A DNA stretch of 64,000 bases from Halomonas sp. DQ26W (GCF_003339685.1 NZ_QPKI01000003.1:122301-186300); one strand, 5' to 3'. Counted from the first letter of the stretch, positions 1-11,234 are shown. Notes: a model not told the origin generated them from the sequence alone. Made by a program: numbers and translations.

Positions 1-1049
1 TCCAGCCTGCCATAGTTGCGAATGTCGCGAATGGTGAAGCGGTCCAGCATCATCCAGCCGGGCGAGGTATCGACCACGACATCCAGGTCAAACTGACCAC
101 TCTCCATGATTGCGGCCATGGCCAGCGGCTTCACCACGGAGCCAGGCTCAAAGACATCGACGATAGCCTGATTGCGCAATCCTCGAGGGTCGAGGCCCGC
201 TCGATTATTGGGGTTGTAGGAGGGCTGGTTGGCCATGGCCAGCACCTCACCGGTACGGGCATCCATCATCACCACGACGCCGCCATCGGCCTCGTGCTCG
301 TCCACCGCGGCCATGAGCTCACGATAGGCCATGTACTGCAGCCGCTGATCAATGGAGAGCACCAGCTCGCCACCGGGCTGCGCTTCGCGAAGAATGGCCA
401 GGTCACGCACCAGGCGACCGCGGCGGTCCTTGATCACGCGGCGCTGCCCCGGTGTTCCAGCCAGGTAGGGCTGATAGGCGAGCTCCACCCCCTCCTGGCC
501 CATGTCATCCACATTGGTCACGCCCAGCAACTGAGCGGTCACTTCGCCAGCCGGGTAGTAGCGCTTGTACTCATGCTGGGCATAGACTCCGGCCATGCGC
601 AGGCCAAGAACGCGCTGGGCTGCCTCCGGAGTCAACTGCCGACGCAGGTACATGAATTCGCGCTCGCTGAAGCGCTCCAGACGCGCTTCGAGATCGTCCG
701 GTGACATGTTCAGGGACTGGGCCAGCATCAGCCGCTGGATACGATCCTCAGGCACTTCCTGGGGGTTGGCCCACAGCGTCACGACCGGTGTGGAGATGGC
801 CAGCGGCTCACCGTTACGATCACTGATCATGCCCCGGTGGGCGGTGAGAGACTCTGTGCGCAGCGTCCTGGCATCCCCCTGCCCTTGCAGAAACGAACGA
901 TCAATGACATGCAGCGTGACGATGCGCCCTGCCAACAGCAGCATGCCGACCAGGACCAGAAAGAGGATCAGATAATAGCGTGCGCCGCCCATGGGAGCCG
1001 AAGGCGGGCGACGGCGCGGCGACACACCGCTGCGGGCTTCCCCGCTCAT
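1..1049 (-). CDS. ftsI: FtsI / PBP3, septal peptidoglycan transpeptidase (C-terminus outside window)
   Basis: Class B penicillin-binding protein that crosslinks septal peptidoglycan in the divisome. The visible 349 residues have a cytoplasmic N-terminus, one membrane anchor at about residues 24-44, the PBP dimerisation domain and the start of the transpeptidase domain. The catalytic SxxK box is present as S304-V-V-K, close to S307 of E. coli. The gene runs off the left edge, so the SxN and KTG boxes cannot be checked. Its ATG overlaps the ftsL stop by four bases (ATGA), indicating translational coupling in the dcw cluster. Confidence 0.95.
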   Translation of the reverse strand, partial: MSGEARSGVSPRRRPPSAPMGGARYYLILFLVLVGMLLLAGRIVTLHVIDRSFLQGQGDARTLRTESLTAHRGMISDRNGEPLAISTPVVTLWANPQEVPEDRIQRLMLAQSLNMSPDDLEARLERFSEREFMYLRRQLTPEAAQRVLGLRMAGVYAQHEYKRYYPAGEVTAQLLGVTNVDDMGQEGVELAYQPYLAGTPGQRRVIKDRRGRLVRDLAILREAQPGGELVLSIDQRLQYMAYRELMAAVDEHEADGGVVVMMDARTGEVLAMANQPSYNPNNRAGLDPRGLRNQAIVDVFEPGSVVKPLAMAAIMESGQFDLDVVVDTSPGWMMLDRFTIRDIRNYGRL

Positions 1050-1375
1050 GGTCGGATGACCTCGACTTCGTTGACATGGGGCAGGCGCATTTCCAGCCTC
1101 TCGATGGCCAGGCGCTCGATTCGCGCTGGTGACGACCAGGCGCTCTCTTCCAACAGCAACTGCCCCCACTCGGTCTGCAACTGATCGCGTTCACGCTCGA
1201 GCTGCTGCAGGCGAGCATATTGCTCGCGAGTAAGATGGCTGACGTTGACCACCACTGTGGCAGTGACAAGGCAGGCCACCACCAGGCCCACCACCACCAG
1301 CAGGCCGCTGCTGGGCATACTGGCAGGCGCCCAGCGGGACAGGTTGGCGCGTGATGGTTGCAGTCCTTGCTTCAT
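1046..1375 (-). CDS. ftsL: Cell division protein FtsL
   Basis: Small bitopic divisome protein that forms the FtsQLB complex and helps activate FtsWI. The 109 residues show a short cytoplasmic tail, one transmembrane helix at about 22-46 and a periplasmic coiled coil at about 50-75 rich in Leu, Gln and Arg. Length and topology fit the family, whose sequence conservation is low; position between rsmH and ftsI settles the call. It starts 8 bp after the rsmH stop and overlaps ftsI by 4 bp. Confidence 0.93.
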   Translation of the reverse strand: MKQGLQPSRANLSRWAPASMPSSGLLVVVGLVVACLVTATVVVNVSHLTREQYARLQQLERERDQLQTEWGQLLLEESAWSSPARIERLAIERLEMRLPHVNEVEVIRP

Positions 1376-1383
1376 GCCCTTCC

Positions 1384-2340
1384 TCAGACCAGCTTGCGCG
1401 CTGCTCGCATGACAGCACTGCGGGCACGGGGATTGGAATTGACCTCTTCTCGTGTCGGGCGCTGGGCCTTGCCCAGCGGCTCCAGGCGCCGGGCCAGCTG
1501 ATCGTCACGAATCGGAACGCCACGTGGCAAGTCAGTGTCCCCACGCACGTGCTCACGGATGAATCGCTTTACACGCCGATCCTCGAGCGAGTGAAAACTG
1601 ATCACTACCAGATGGCCACCGGGGGCCAGGGCCTCAAGCGCCTCCTCGAGAGCCGCATCGAGTTGCTCCAACTCACCGTTGATATGGATACGTAACGCTT
1701 GAAAAGCGCGAGTCGCGGGATGCTTGCCCTTTTCCCAGGCCGGATGAGCGACCTTCAGCACCTCGGCCAGATCCGCTGTCCGGCTGAAGGGGCGCTCCGC
1801 ACGACGCGTCACGACCGCCCTGGCCAGCCGCTTGGCAAAGCGTTCCTCGCCGTAGATCTTGAAGACATGGGCGATCTCGGACTCACCGGCACGTGCCAGC
1901 CAGGCAGCCACGCTCTCCCCCCGGGTCGGGTCCATGCGCATGTCCAGCGGACCGTCACGCAGGAAACTGAAGCCGCGCTCGGGGTCATCCAGCTGTGGCG
2001 AAGAGACACCGACGTCGAGCAGTACACCATCCAGCCTGCCATACAGGCCATGGCGTTCAGCCAGTTCACCAAGGCGCGCAAATTCTCCCTGCTCGATGGT
2101 GAAACGGGCATCATCGATATCCGCCGCTTCGGCAATGGCTTGGGGATCACGATCGATGGCCAGCAGCCGTCCCTCGGGGGCTAGCCGGGCGAGGATGGCC
2201 CGGGAGTGTCCGCCTCGGCCAAAGGTGCCGTCCAGATAGGCGCCAAAGGAGTTGTGAACGAGCGCCTCTACGGCACCGTCCAGCAATACGCTGGCATGAC
2301 GAAAGCCGCGGTGGGCCGGTTCAGGTGCGGTTGACGACAT
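1384..2340 (-). CDS. rsmH: 16S rRNA (cytosine(1402)-N(4))-methyltransferase RsmH
   Basis: SAM-dependent N4-methyltransferase acting on C1402 of 16S rRNA in the P-site region. At 318 residues it matches the family length (313 in E. coli). The N-terminal SAM loop reads GTFGRGGHS near residue 40, followed by a [10 protein letters not shown] block typical of MraW/RsmH and a conserved C-terminal [11 protein letters not shown] stretch. It is the first gene of the division cluster here. The usual mraZ is absent and rnpB lies directly upstream. RsmI, encoded about 500 bp upstream, modifies the same nucleotide at the ribose. Confidence 0.96.
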   Translation of the reverse strand: MSSTAPEPAHRGFRHASVLLDGAVEALVHNSFGAYLDGTFGRGGHSRAILARLAPEGRLLAIDRDPQAIAEAADIDDARFTIEQGEFARLGELAERHGLYGRLDGVLLDVGVSSPQLDDPERGFSFLRDGPLDMRMDPTRGESVAAWLARAGESEIAHVFKIYGEERFAKRLARAVVTRRAERPFSRTADLAEVLKVAHPAWEKGKHPATRAFQALRIHINGELEQLDAALEEALEALAPGGHLVVISFHSLEDRRVKRFIREHVRGDTDLPRGVPIRDDQLARRLEPLGKAQRPTREEVNSNPRARSAVMRAARKLV

Positions 2341-2391
2341 GCGCTTCTCTGGATTGTCGGTCTAGGACCGGTAACGGAAGTTTGAAATCAG

Positions 2392-2758
<367 letters not shown>

Positions 2759-2826
2759 GCAAGAATAACAGCGCACCGGAGCCCTCTCAATGTCTTTCCT
2801 CGTCATCGGACGCAGAGCCCGATGCG

Positions 2827-3684
2827 TCAGCGCGCATCCTTGAGGGCCTGAGCCCGGCCGTACCAGACCTTCTTGGGACCGCCCAGCAGCCTTGCCGCTA
2901 CTCCTGCCGCCTGCTTGACACCGACATCCTCGGCCAGCAGCGCACCCAGCAAGGCATCGGCCTCGGCCTCGCCGGCTTCGGGGGCATCGCGCGACTCGGC
3001 TCCGGCTATCATGATGACGAACTCCCCCCGAGCCTGGTCCGGGTCGTCGTGCATGCGCGCCAGGAGGCATTCTGCACTACCATCAAGGAAAGTCTCGAAT
3101 GCCTTGGTCAGCTCACGAGCCAACACCAGCCGGCGATCACCCAGCACACAGGCGATATCCGCCAGGGTATCGCGGATACGGTGCGGCGACTCGTAGAAGA
3201 CCAGCGTCTCCTCGCGGGCCGCAAGCCCCTCCAGGCGTAGTCGGCGGGCACCGCCCTTCGCTGGCAGGAAACCCTGGAAGAGGAAACGGTCCGTGGGCAA
3301 TCCAGCCCCCGAGAGGGCCGCCACCAATGCACAGGCGCCCGGCACCGGTACGATACGACGCCCCCGGGCACGCAGTTCTCGCACCAGCACGAAGCCGGGA
3401 TCACTGATCAACGGCGTACCGGCATCACTGACAAGGGCGATATCATCGCCGCCTACCAGTCGTTCGTCGAGTTGAGCGACGCGCGCCGCCTCATTATGCT
3501 CATGGAGAGAGAGCATCGGCAACGCAAGCCCCAGGTGGCGCAGCAACCGTACTGTATGGCGAGTATCCTCGGCGGCTATTACCGCCACTTCGCTCAACAC
3601 CCTGGCTGCACGCGGCGAGAGGTCTTCCAGATTCCCAATTGGCGTGGCGACAACGTACAATGTCCCCTGATTCACATCAGTCAT
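2827..3684 (-). CDS. rsmI: 16S rRNA (cytidine(1402)-2'-O)-methyltransferase RsmI
   Basis: Tetrapyrrole-methylase-fold enzyme that 2'-O-methylates C1402 of 16S rRNA. Family signatures are all present: TPIGNLED at residues 14-21, EDTRHT at 39-44 and SDAGTP at 86-91. The 285 residues match the family length (286 in E. coli). The start has an AGGGAA ribosome-binding site 6 bases upstream. It is divergent from lpoA with only 38 bp between the start codons, so promoters of each gene probably reach into the other. Confidence 0.96.
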   Translation of the reverse strand: MTDVNQGTLYVVATPIGNLEDLSPRAARVLSEVAVIAAEDTRHTVRLLRHLGLALPMLSLHEHNEAARVAQLDERLVGGDDIALVSDAGTPLISDPGFVLVRELRARGRRIVPVPGACALVAALSGAGLPTDRFLFQGFLPAKGGARRLRLEGLAAREETLVFYESPHRIRDTLADIACVLGDRRLVLARELTKAFETFLDGSAECLLARMHDDPDQARGEFVIMIAGAESRDAPEAGEAEADALLGALLAEDVGVKQAAGVAARLLGGPKKVWYGRAQALKDAR

Positions 3685-3722
3685 GTCGGTTCCCTGGCAA
3701 GCTCCCCGGACAAGGAAGAATC

Positions 3723-5505
3723 ATGCTGAAAATGCCCCGCGGCCTGCTGGCCACAGCGCTTCTGGCCATACTGCTGGCCGGCTGTGCACCTCCCGGCATC
3801 GTCGATCGTGTTCCCGACGACGACCCTGGCTATCTCATCGAGCTGGCGCGGCAGCAGGAGCCCGAACAGGCAGCGATGAGCCGCCTCCAAGCGGCCGACA
3901 TCCTAGCACAACAGGGACAGCGCACCCAGGCGCTCGAGGTGGCAACCGATATCGACGATCAGCGACTACCCGCCGAATATCGCCTGCAGTGGGCCGTGCT
4001 GCTCTCCGAACTCGGCGAGTCCGAGGACGATCCCTGGGCGGTCATCCAGGCCGCGCAGCTGCTCGACGAAATCCAGGTGCCTCGTGATGCTGGCCTGATA
4101 CTGCGTGAGCGGCATGGCCGGGCCCTGGCACAGGTCGATGAGGATCGCGCGGCTGCGCTGATCCTGATCAGTGTACAGAGCGAGACTGACAGCGAAGCAC
4201 TAAACGACCCTATCTGGGCCTCGCTCTCTCGCCTTGAGGGACCTGAGCTTGCGTCCATGCGCGACGAAACCGATGCTCTGGGTCTGGGCTGGCTGGTACT
4301 CGCCAATCTGGCGCGAGAAAGTGCTGGCGACATCGAGCAGCTCTTCATGCGCCTCGATGAATGGCGCCAACGCAACGCCCACCATCCAGCCGCACGAAGC
4401 GTACCCGCAGACCTCATCGCCTTGCGCGACCTGCGCGGTCAGGAAGTCCGACATATCGCCGTTTTCCTTCCTGAATCGGGCCCCTTGGCCGGCGTGGCTG
4501 ACGCAATTCGGGACGGCATACGCACCCATCACCAGCGTGCCGCCGAACGCAATGGCGGTGTTCGCCTGTCGTTCCTGGACACCAGCCGGGGCAGTATCGA
4601 CGCCCTCTATGAGGAGGCACGTAACCGCGGCGCTCAGGTCGTCATCGGCCCCTTGGACAAGGACCTGGTGACGGAGCTCGAAAACCGCGACCGACTGCCG
4701 CTGCCTACCCTGGGCCTCAATTACGGCCACGGTGAGTCCAATCGCGCCGAGGGGTTCTTCCAGTACGGCCTGTCGGCCGAGGACGAAGCCCGCCAGGTGG
4801 CGAGACGGGGACGTGATGATGGCCATCGCAGTAGCGCCATACTGGTACCGGATAACGAGTGGGGGCGGCGGGTCGGCCGCGCTTTCGAGGAGCAGTGGCG
4901 CCGCCGGGATGGCATCATCACCAATGCGGTGGCCTACGATCCCCACGGCTCCGCCACAGAAAGTACACGCCGCGTTCTCTCCGGCGGTCGCCCGGACATG
5001 CTATTCCTGCTGGCACTGCCCAGCTACGCTCGCCAAGTCCCCCCGACCTTGGACTATTATGATGCGTCCACCCTACCGATCTATGCTACCTCGCACCTTT
5101 TCGAGGGTCGCCCGCAACCGCTGCTCGATCATGACCTGGATGACGTAAACTTCATCGACATCCCTTGGCAGATACCCGATGCCGCCGTCGGTGGGGTTGA
5201 GGCCCTGCCCTACCTCAGCAGTTATCAGCAATTGCACACAGACGCGGACCCCTCCGTCTTCCGCCTAATGGCCATGGGCGTGGACGCCTATGAGCTTGCA
5301 CGCCGCCTGCCCCAGTTCCAGCTAATGCCGGAGAGTGAGCTGAACGGCGCCACGGGTCGGCTGACCCGCGCCGCCGACGGGCGCATTCAGCGCCAGCTAC
5401 CCTGGGCACGCTTCCAGAACGGTGTGCCCCGGCCTATTCTGACCATCGACCTATTCGACACCGAGCCGATGGAAAACGGGCTTCTTGATCACGAGCCGTT
5501 CGCCA

Positions 5506-5522
<17 letters not shown>
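3723..5522 (+). CDS. lpoA: Penicillin-binding protein activator LpoA
   Basis: Outer-membrane lipoprotein that activates the bifunctional synthase PBP1A from the periplasmic side. The chosen ATG follows AAGGAAG and gives a lipoprotein signal with lipobox LAGC, lipidated Cys21; the residue after Cys is Ala, consistent with outer-membrane sorting. A helical TPR-like N-terminal half is followed by an LppC domain with a type-I periplasmic-binding-protein fold. An in-frame upstream start at 3639 would add 28 residues before the signal peptide and is unlikely. The next gene overlaps its 3' end. Length is 599 residues. Confidence 0.92.
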
Positions 5523-6506
<984 letters not shown>

Positions 6507-6511
6507 ACACC

Positions 6512-7090
6512 ATGGCCCTTACAAGATTGATTCCCCTCTTCCTGTCCACCTTCGTGCTGACACTGGCCGGCTGTACCACGGTGACCGGTGTCGCAAACCC
6601 CGGCACCATCGACGAGAACTATGGCAAGCGCACTCTCGGCGCCCAGGTCGAGGACGAGAGCATCGAGACGAAGATCGCCCATAACCTGCGCCGGAGCGAT
6701 GCCCGCCTGGGGGACGCCCGCATCAATGTCGACAGCTACAATGCCATTGTACTGCTCACCGGCCAGGTGCCAAGCCAAGAGCTCCAGCAGAAGGCCACCG
6801 AAATCGCCCGTGACGTGCGCAACGTGCGCGATGTCCACAACGAGCTTTCCATTGCCGCCAATCTTCCCGCAAGCCAGCGCATGTCGGACACATGGATCAA
6901 TACCCGCATTCGCACCAGCCTTGCCGCCGACGATACCATCGACACCAGCCGGCTGCGTTTCATCACCGAGAACGCCAGTGTCTATGTCATGGGCATCGTC
7001 ACCCGTGCCGAAGCGGATCGCATCGTCAATGCCATTTCGCGCATCGGCGGGGTTCAGCGTATCGTCAAAGTTTTCGATTATATCGATTGA
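6512..7090 (+). CDS. dolP: Outer-membrane BON-domain lipoprotein DolP (YraP)
   Basis: Dual-BON-domain lipoprotein that supports outer-membrane integrity near division sites. The signal peptide ends in lipobox LAGC with lipidated Cys21. Two BON domains follow, at about 45-115 and 122-190, each with the alpha-beta pattern and conserved glycine (VLLTGQV, VYVMGIV). It begins 5 bp after diaA, so the two are co-transcribed. A stem-loop at 7123-7146 ends the operon. Length 192 residues matches the family. Confidence 0.93.
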   Translation: MALTRLIPLFLSTFVLTLAGCTTVTGVANPGTIDENYGKRTLGAQVEDESIETKIAHNLRRSDARLGDARINVDSYNAIVLLTGQVPSQELQQKATEIARDVRNVRDVHNELSIAANLPASQRMSDTWINTRIRTSLAADDTIDTSRLRFITENASVYVMGIVTRAEADRIVNAISRIGGVQRIVKVFDYID

Positions 7091-7122
7091 CGCCAGCATC
7101 GAATGAAAACAACCGACGCAAA

Positions 7123-7146
7123 AACGGCAGGCCTAAGCCTGCCGTT
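7123..7146. terminator. Bidirectional intrinsic terminator between dolP and sspB
   Basis: Perfect 10-bp stem AACGGCAGGC / GCCTGCCGTT with loop CTAA. It is flanked by an A-run on the left, which is a T-run for minus-strand transcripts, and by TTCTTC on the right. It sits between the convergent genes dolP and sspB. Confidence 0.85.
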
Positions 7147-7231
7147 CTTCGTATCGGTATGGCTCGCCAGACTGTGGCAGTGCCAGTTCAGCCGAAATAA
7201 GTCGGCCCCATGCTGCTGGCGTGAGGCTCTG

Positions 7232-7726
7232 CTACTTGATGACCCTGAGCGACGGGCGCCCATTGGACTTGGTTTTAGCCTTGGGCTTGCTGCTGCCCTC
7301 ATCCTGGCGCGCCTCGCCCGAAGCTTCCGGTTCATGATCCTCGCGTTCAACGGTAGTCAGCTCAGGACGTTCGGCGGACTCTTCCATGTCATCGCCGCTT
7401 TCCACCTGAGGAATCACCGGCTCATGGCCAAACACCATGCCTACGCCGTTCTCACGGGCATAGATGGCGATCAGCGCAGGCATTGGCACAACTACCTGCA
7501 TAGGCCGACCACCGAATCGGGCATTGAAGGTGATGGCATCATTCTCGATGTGCAGATCGCGCACTGCGGTTGGCCCCACATTGAGAACGATCTGGCCGTT
7601 CTGGACAAACTGACGCGGCACCACCACACCGGCCTGCTCGGCATCCACGACAACGTAGGGAGTATGCGCGTTGTCGAGAAGCCACTCGTAGAGACCTCGG
7701 GCGAGATAGGGACGGCTCGATAGCAT
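7232..7726 (-). CDS. sspB: ClpXP protease specificity-enhancing factor SspB
   Basis: Adaptor that delivers ssrA-tagged peptides and anti-sigma factor fragments to ClpXP. The N-terminal substrate-binding domain begins SSRPYLARGLYEWLLDN. A charged, low-complexity linker follows, then the conserved ClpX-docking tail ending PSLRVIK. The start at 7726 is preceded by GGAGGG; a longer in-frame start at 7762 lacks conservation. The gene lies downstream of sspA as in most gammaproteobacteria. Length 164 residues. Confidence 0.95.
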   Translation of the reverse strand: MLSSRPYLARGLYEWLLDNAHTPYVVVDAEQAGVVVPRQFVQNGQIVLNVGPTAVRDLHIENDAITFNARFGGRPMQVVVPMPALIAIYARENGVGMVFGHEPVIPQVESGDDMEESAERPELTTVEREDHEPEASGEARQDEGSSKPKAKTKSNGRPSLRVIK

Positions 7727-7771
7727 CTTTGCTGCCCTCCTCCGTTTGAAGACGCCGGGCACAGCCCGACG

Positions 7772-8404
7772 TTAGAATCCGTTGCGCATTTCGCGCTCGG
7801 TCTCACTTAGAGAAGCAACAAAAGCATCACGCTCGAACAGCCGCTCCATATAGGTAACCAACGGCTGTACCTGTTTCTCCGGCAACTCGATGCCAAGCAC
7901 CGGCAGACGCCACAGGATCGGAGCGATACAGCAATCGACCAGCGAAAACTCCTCGCTCATGAAGAACGGCACGTCCTCGAAGATTGGTGAGATGCCCACC
8001 AGGCTTTCGCGCAGCTCCTTGCGTGCCTTCTCGACGTCCTTCTTGGGCCCTTGCCCGATCTGCTCAACCAAGGGGCACCACTCACGCTCGATACGATGCA
8101 TCCAGAGTCGGCTCTGTGCCCGAGCCACCGGGTAGACCGGGAGCAGCGGTGGATGTGGGAAACGCTCATCCAGGTACTCCATCATCACCTTGGACTCGTA
8201 CAGCACCAGGTCACGGTCAAGAAGCGTGGGCACACTGTTGTAGGGGTTGAGATCGGCGAGTTCTTCAGGGCGCTTTTCGCCACTGACTTCGACAATATCC
8301 ACCGCCACGCCCTTCTCGGCGAGTACGATGCGCACGCGATGACTGAAGTGATCATCGCTTCCGGAATAGAAGATCATCGACGACCGCTTGGCCACTACAC
8401 CCAT
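7772..8404 (-). CDS. sspA: Stringent starvation protein A, GST-like RNA polymerase partner
   Basis: Glutathione-S-transferase-fold protein that binds RNA polymerase with sigma-70 and acts in stress and stationary phase. Typical blocks are [12 protein letters not shown] near residue 21, [15 protein letters not shown] near 52 and [24 protein letters not shown] near 77, almost the E. coli wording. The C-terminal helical domain carries [16 protein letters not shown]. It is the upstream gene of the sspA-sspB pair, with 45 bp between them. Length 210 residues. Confidence 0.95.
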   Translation of the reverse strand: MGVVAKRSSMIFYSGSDDHFSHRVRIVLAEKGVAVDIVEVSGEKRPEELADLNPYNSVPTLLDRDLVLYESKVMMEYLDERFPHPPLLPVYPVARAQSRLWMHRIEREWCPLVEQIGQGPKKDVEKARKELRESLVGISPIFEDVPFFMSEEFSLVDCCIAPILWRLPVLGIELPEKQVQPLVTYMERLFERDAFVASLSETEREMRNGF

Positions 8405-8496
8405 GAAACAATCCTCGCATCAATTCGAACCGGGATGATAACACGCACACGCATGGTCGTGCGTATGCGTTGCAACTGGCAGAAGACAAGACGCAA

Positions 8497-8526
8497 GGGG
8501 CGCATGGCACAACCGCCATACGCCCC
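8497..8526 (-). terminator. Hairpin downstream of the petABC operon
   Basis: Near-perfect 12-bp stem GGGGCGCATGGC / GCCATACGCCCC with one mismatch and a 6-base loop, about 90 bp past the petC stop. The minus-strand transcript continues into TTGCGTCTTGTCTTCT, a loosely U-rich tail. It lies between petC and the sspA promoter region. Confidence 0.6.
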
Positions 8527-8614
8527 TCCTTCACACAACCGACCCGCTGGGAGCCTGCCGGACTCAACGCTGATCCGCTGCGAGATCCGGTCAAGACCGA
8601 CAGACTCCTAGGAA

Positions 8615-9382
8615 TCAGTGAATATCGCGCCAGTACTCCCGCTTGAGCAGATAAGCCAGCACACCAAAGATGAAGATGAACAGCAGCACCTTCGGCCCGA
8701 GAACCTGAGCCTGCAGCTTGGAAGGTTCACCCACATAGGCCAGGAAGTTGGTCAGGTCATAGACCGCTTCCTCGAACTCGTCCGGCTCCATGGAACCCGG
8801 CCGGGTGACCTGAAGCACATCGCAGGACTGGTACTTGCCGGTCAACGGATCGAGTTCGGCGCCCTCAACGGGGCGATCGGTCTCGGTACAGACTTTTTCC
8901 TGGACCCCCTGCAGCGGCTCGAGCACATTGGGCATCGCCACCATGTCGAAGACCTCATTGTTCACCCCGTTGGGGCGACTCGGGTCCTTGTAGAAGGTCA
9001 GCAGGTAGGAGTAGACCCAGTCGGCACTGCGCACCCGCGTGTGAAGGGTCAAGTCCGGTGCCGCGGCACCGAACCAGTTGGCCGCATCATCGCGGGTCAT
9101 GGCAATATGCATCTGGTCATTGTAGGCCAGGTCGGACGAAAAGATCAGGTGCTCCTCCACCAGGTCCTGGGGCATGCCGAAATCCTCGGCGGCCCGGGAG
9201 AAACGCTGGTGCTCCAGGCTATGGCAGCCCATGCAGTAGTTGACATAGAGCTGCATCCCCCGCTGCAACGACGCCTTGTCATTGAGGTTCGGCGTCATCG
9301 AATAGGGCACGTCAGCTGCCGGTGCGGCCACGGCCGCGAAGGGCACTAGCGCGAAGAGCAGTGCGAACAGTTGCTTTTTCAT
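8615..9382 (-). CDS. petC: Ubiquinol-cytochrome c reductase, cytochrome c1
   Basis: Haem-c subunit of the bc1 complex (complex III), passing electrons from the Rieske cluster to soluble cytochrome c. A Sec signal peptide spans residues 1-20, the haem-binding C50-M-G-C53-H54 box follows, and a probable axial methionine sits in the VAMPNVL segment. The C-terminus has a single membrane anchor (VLLFIFIFGVLAYLL) ending in RDIH. Its start shares one base with the petB stop. The 255-residue length is typical of single cytochrome c1 proteins. Confidence 0.96.
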   Translation of the reverse strand: MKKQLFALLFALVPFAAVAAPAADVPYSMTPNLNDKASLQRGMQLYVNYCMGCHSLEHQRFSRAAEDFGMPQDLVEEHLIFSSDLAYNDQMHIAMTRDDAANWFGAAAPDLTLHTRVRSADWVYSYLLTFYKDPSRPNGVNNEVFDMVAMPNVLEPLQGVQEKVCTETDRPVEGAELDPLTGKYQSCDVLQVTRPGSMEPDEFEEAVYDLTNFLAYVGEPSKLQAQVLGPKVLLFIFIFGVLAYLLKREYWRDIH

Positions 9383-10641
9383 TAGCCAGTCACCCTCTCC
9401 GGAACGGGTTTAGTCTTCTCCAGCCGCGTGTAGAACGGCATCAGCAGGAAGAAGGCGAAGTACAGGGCCGTGCACAGCTGGGCCACCGCAGTGCGTAGCG
9501 GTGTCGCCGGCAGTGCCCCGAGAATACCCAGGATCACGAAGCTTATGGCAAAGATCGCCAGCATCGACTTGGACATCCATCCCTTGTAGCGCATGGAGCG
9601 AACCGGGCTGCGGTCCAGCCAGGGCAGCACGAAGAGAACCGCAATGGCCCCACCCATGAACACCACGCCAAGGAACTTGGCATCCAGGCCGAAGAGGTCG
9701 AAGGTAATCGCCCGCAAGATCGCGTAGAACGGCGTGAAGTACCACACCGGCGCGATATGATCCGGCGTCACCATGGGGTTGGCCGGCTGGAAATTGGGTG
9801 CTTCAAGGAAGTAGCCACCACCTTCGGGGAAGTAGAAGACCACGGCCGCGAAGACGAACAGGAATACCGCCACACCGAAGATGTCCTTAACGGTGTAGTA
9901 GGGATGGAACGGGATGCCGTCCAGCGGCTTGCCGGTTTCATCCTTCTTGGCCTTGATGTCGATACCGTCGGGATTGTTGGAGCCGACCTCATGCAGGGCA
10001 ATGATATGCAGCACCACCAGCGCCAGGATAACGATAGGCAGCGCCACCACGTGCAGGGCGAAGAAACGGTTAAGAGTGATGCCGGAAATCAGGAAGTCAC
10101 CTCGAATCCACTGGGTCAGATCCGGACCGATCACCGGTATCGCCGAGAATAGCGAGATGATTACCTGGGCACCCCAGTAGGACATCTGCCCCCAAGGCAG
10201 CAGGTAGCCCATGAAGGCTTCGGCCATGAGCAGCAGGTAGATGGCCATGCCGAAGATCCAGACCAGTTCCCGAGGCGCCTTATAGGAGCCATAGAGCAGA
10301 CCGCGGAACATGTGCAGGTAGATGACCACGAAGAAGGCAGTAGCACCAGTGGAATGCAGGTAGCGAATAAGCCAGCCCCACTCGACATCTCGCATGATGT
10401 ACTCGACCGAGGCAAAGGCGCCTTCGGCCGAGGGGTTATAGCTCATGGTCAGCCAGATGCCGGTCAGTATCTGGTTGACCAGCAGCAACATGGCCAGCGA
10501 GCCGAAAAAGTACCAGAAATTGAAGTTCCTCGGCGCATAGTACTTGGACAGGTGGTCCTGCCACATCTGCGTGGCGGGAAAGCGATCATCCACCCAGCGC
10601 ATGAAGCCGCTTTCCGCCTTGACCTTGTTCGGATTACCCAT
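9382..10641 (-). CDS. petB: Ubiquinol-cytochrome c reductase, cytochrome b
   Basis: Membrane core of complex III with two b haems and the Qo and Qi quinone sites. The 419-residue protein is strongly hydrophobic with eight or more transmembrane helices. Haem-ligand histidines lie in the IRYLHSTGATAFF/YLHMFRG and FFALHVVALP/LVVLHII helices. The Qo-site motif, commonly PEWY, reads P298-V-W-Y301. It is full length, not split as in b6f complexes. It overlaps both petA and petC by one base. Confidence 0.97.
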   Translation of the reverse strand: MGNPNKVKAESGFMRWVDDRFPATQMWQDHLSKYYAPRNFNFWYFFGSLAMLLLVNQILTGIWLTMSYNPSAEGAFASVEYIMRDVEWGWLIRYLHSTGATAFFVVIYLHMFRGLLYGSYKAPRELVWIFGMAIYLLLMAEAFMGYLLPWGQMSYWGAQVIISLFSAIPVIGPDLTQWIRGDFLISGITLNRFFALHVVALPIVILALVVLHIIALHEVGSNNPDGIDIKAKKDETGKPLDGIPFHPYYTVKDIFGVAVFLFVFAAVVFYFPEGGGYFLEAPNFQPANPMVTPDHIAPVWYFTPFYAILRAITFDLFGLDAKFLGVVFMGGAIAVLFVLPWLDRSPVRSMRYKGWMSKSMLAIFAISFVILGILGALPATPLRTAVAQLCTALYFAFFLLMPFYTRLEKTKPVPERVTG

Positions 10642-11234
10642 CAGGCAGTCTCCTCGTCTTCGCCAACGATGATCACATCATCGCCCTCAAAGCGATACGG
10701 CGGCACTTCCAGATTGGTCGGTGCCGGCACGTTACGGAATACGCGTCCCGCCAGATCGAAATAGGAACCGTGACAGGGACAGAAATAGCCCCCGGGCCAG
10801 GCGGCCATATCGACGTCATCAGGCTCGGGCCGATAGAGCGGAGAGCAGCCGAGATGGGTGCAGATCCCGATCAGTACCGAGATATCGGGCCGGATCGAAC
10901 GCAGCGGACCGGTCACATACTGTGGCTGCTGCGGCTCATTGGAATCAGGGTCGGCCAGACGAGCGGGATCGAAGTTCTCGGTACGCTCGATCATGTCGTC
11001 GGTACGCCTGACGATCCAGACCGGTCGCCCTCGCCACTCGACGGTCATGCGCTGCCCCGTTTCCAGCTTCGAGACATCTGCGGTTACCGGCGCCCCCGCC
11101 GCTCGTGCCCTGGCACTAGGCTGCCAGGAAGCCACAAAGGGAACCGCCACTCCCACTGCACCCACCGCACCCACTACGGTGGTGGCACCCAGGAGGAGAC
11201 GGCGCCTCCCTTTGTTCACGCCGTTATCTACCAT
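10641..11234 (-). CDS. petA: Ubiquinol-cytochrome c reductase, Rieske iron-sulfur subunit
   Basis: 2Fe-2S subunit of complex III. The N-terminus has a twin-arginine signal (GRRRLLLGA at residues 9-17) that also serves as membrane anchor. The cluster-binding boxes are C125-T-H127-L-G-C130 and C152-P-C154-H155-G-S; the first and second boxes also supply the disulfide cysteines. It is the promoter-proximal gene of petABC, with a candidate sigma-70 promoter at 11316-11344. Length 197 residues. Confidence 0.97.
   Translation of the reverse strand: MVDNGVNKGRRRLLLGATTVVGAVGAVGVAVPFVASWQPSARARAAGAPVTADVSKLETGQRMTVEWRGRPVWIVRRTDDMIERTENFDPARLADPDSNEPQQPQYVTGPLRSIRPDISVLIGICTHLGCSPLYRPEPDDVDMAAWPGGYFCPCHGSYFDLAGRVFRNVPAPTNLEVPPYRFEGDDVIIVGEDEETA

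Noticed and set aside
8400-8440. tRNA-like T-loop word (GGTTCGAAT) upstream of sspA on the minus strand
   Set aside because: No acceptor stem, anticodon arm or CCA context can be built around it; it is the sspA leader.
9757-10152. Plus-strand frames antisense to cytochrome b and other genes
   Set aside because: Long antisense frames are expected in GC-rich DNA opposite genuine genes; they lack ribosome-binding sites and any recognisable domain.
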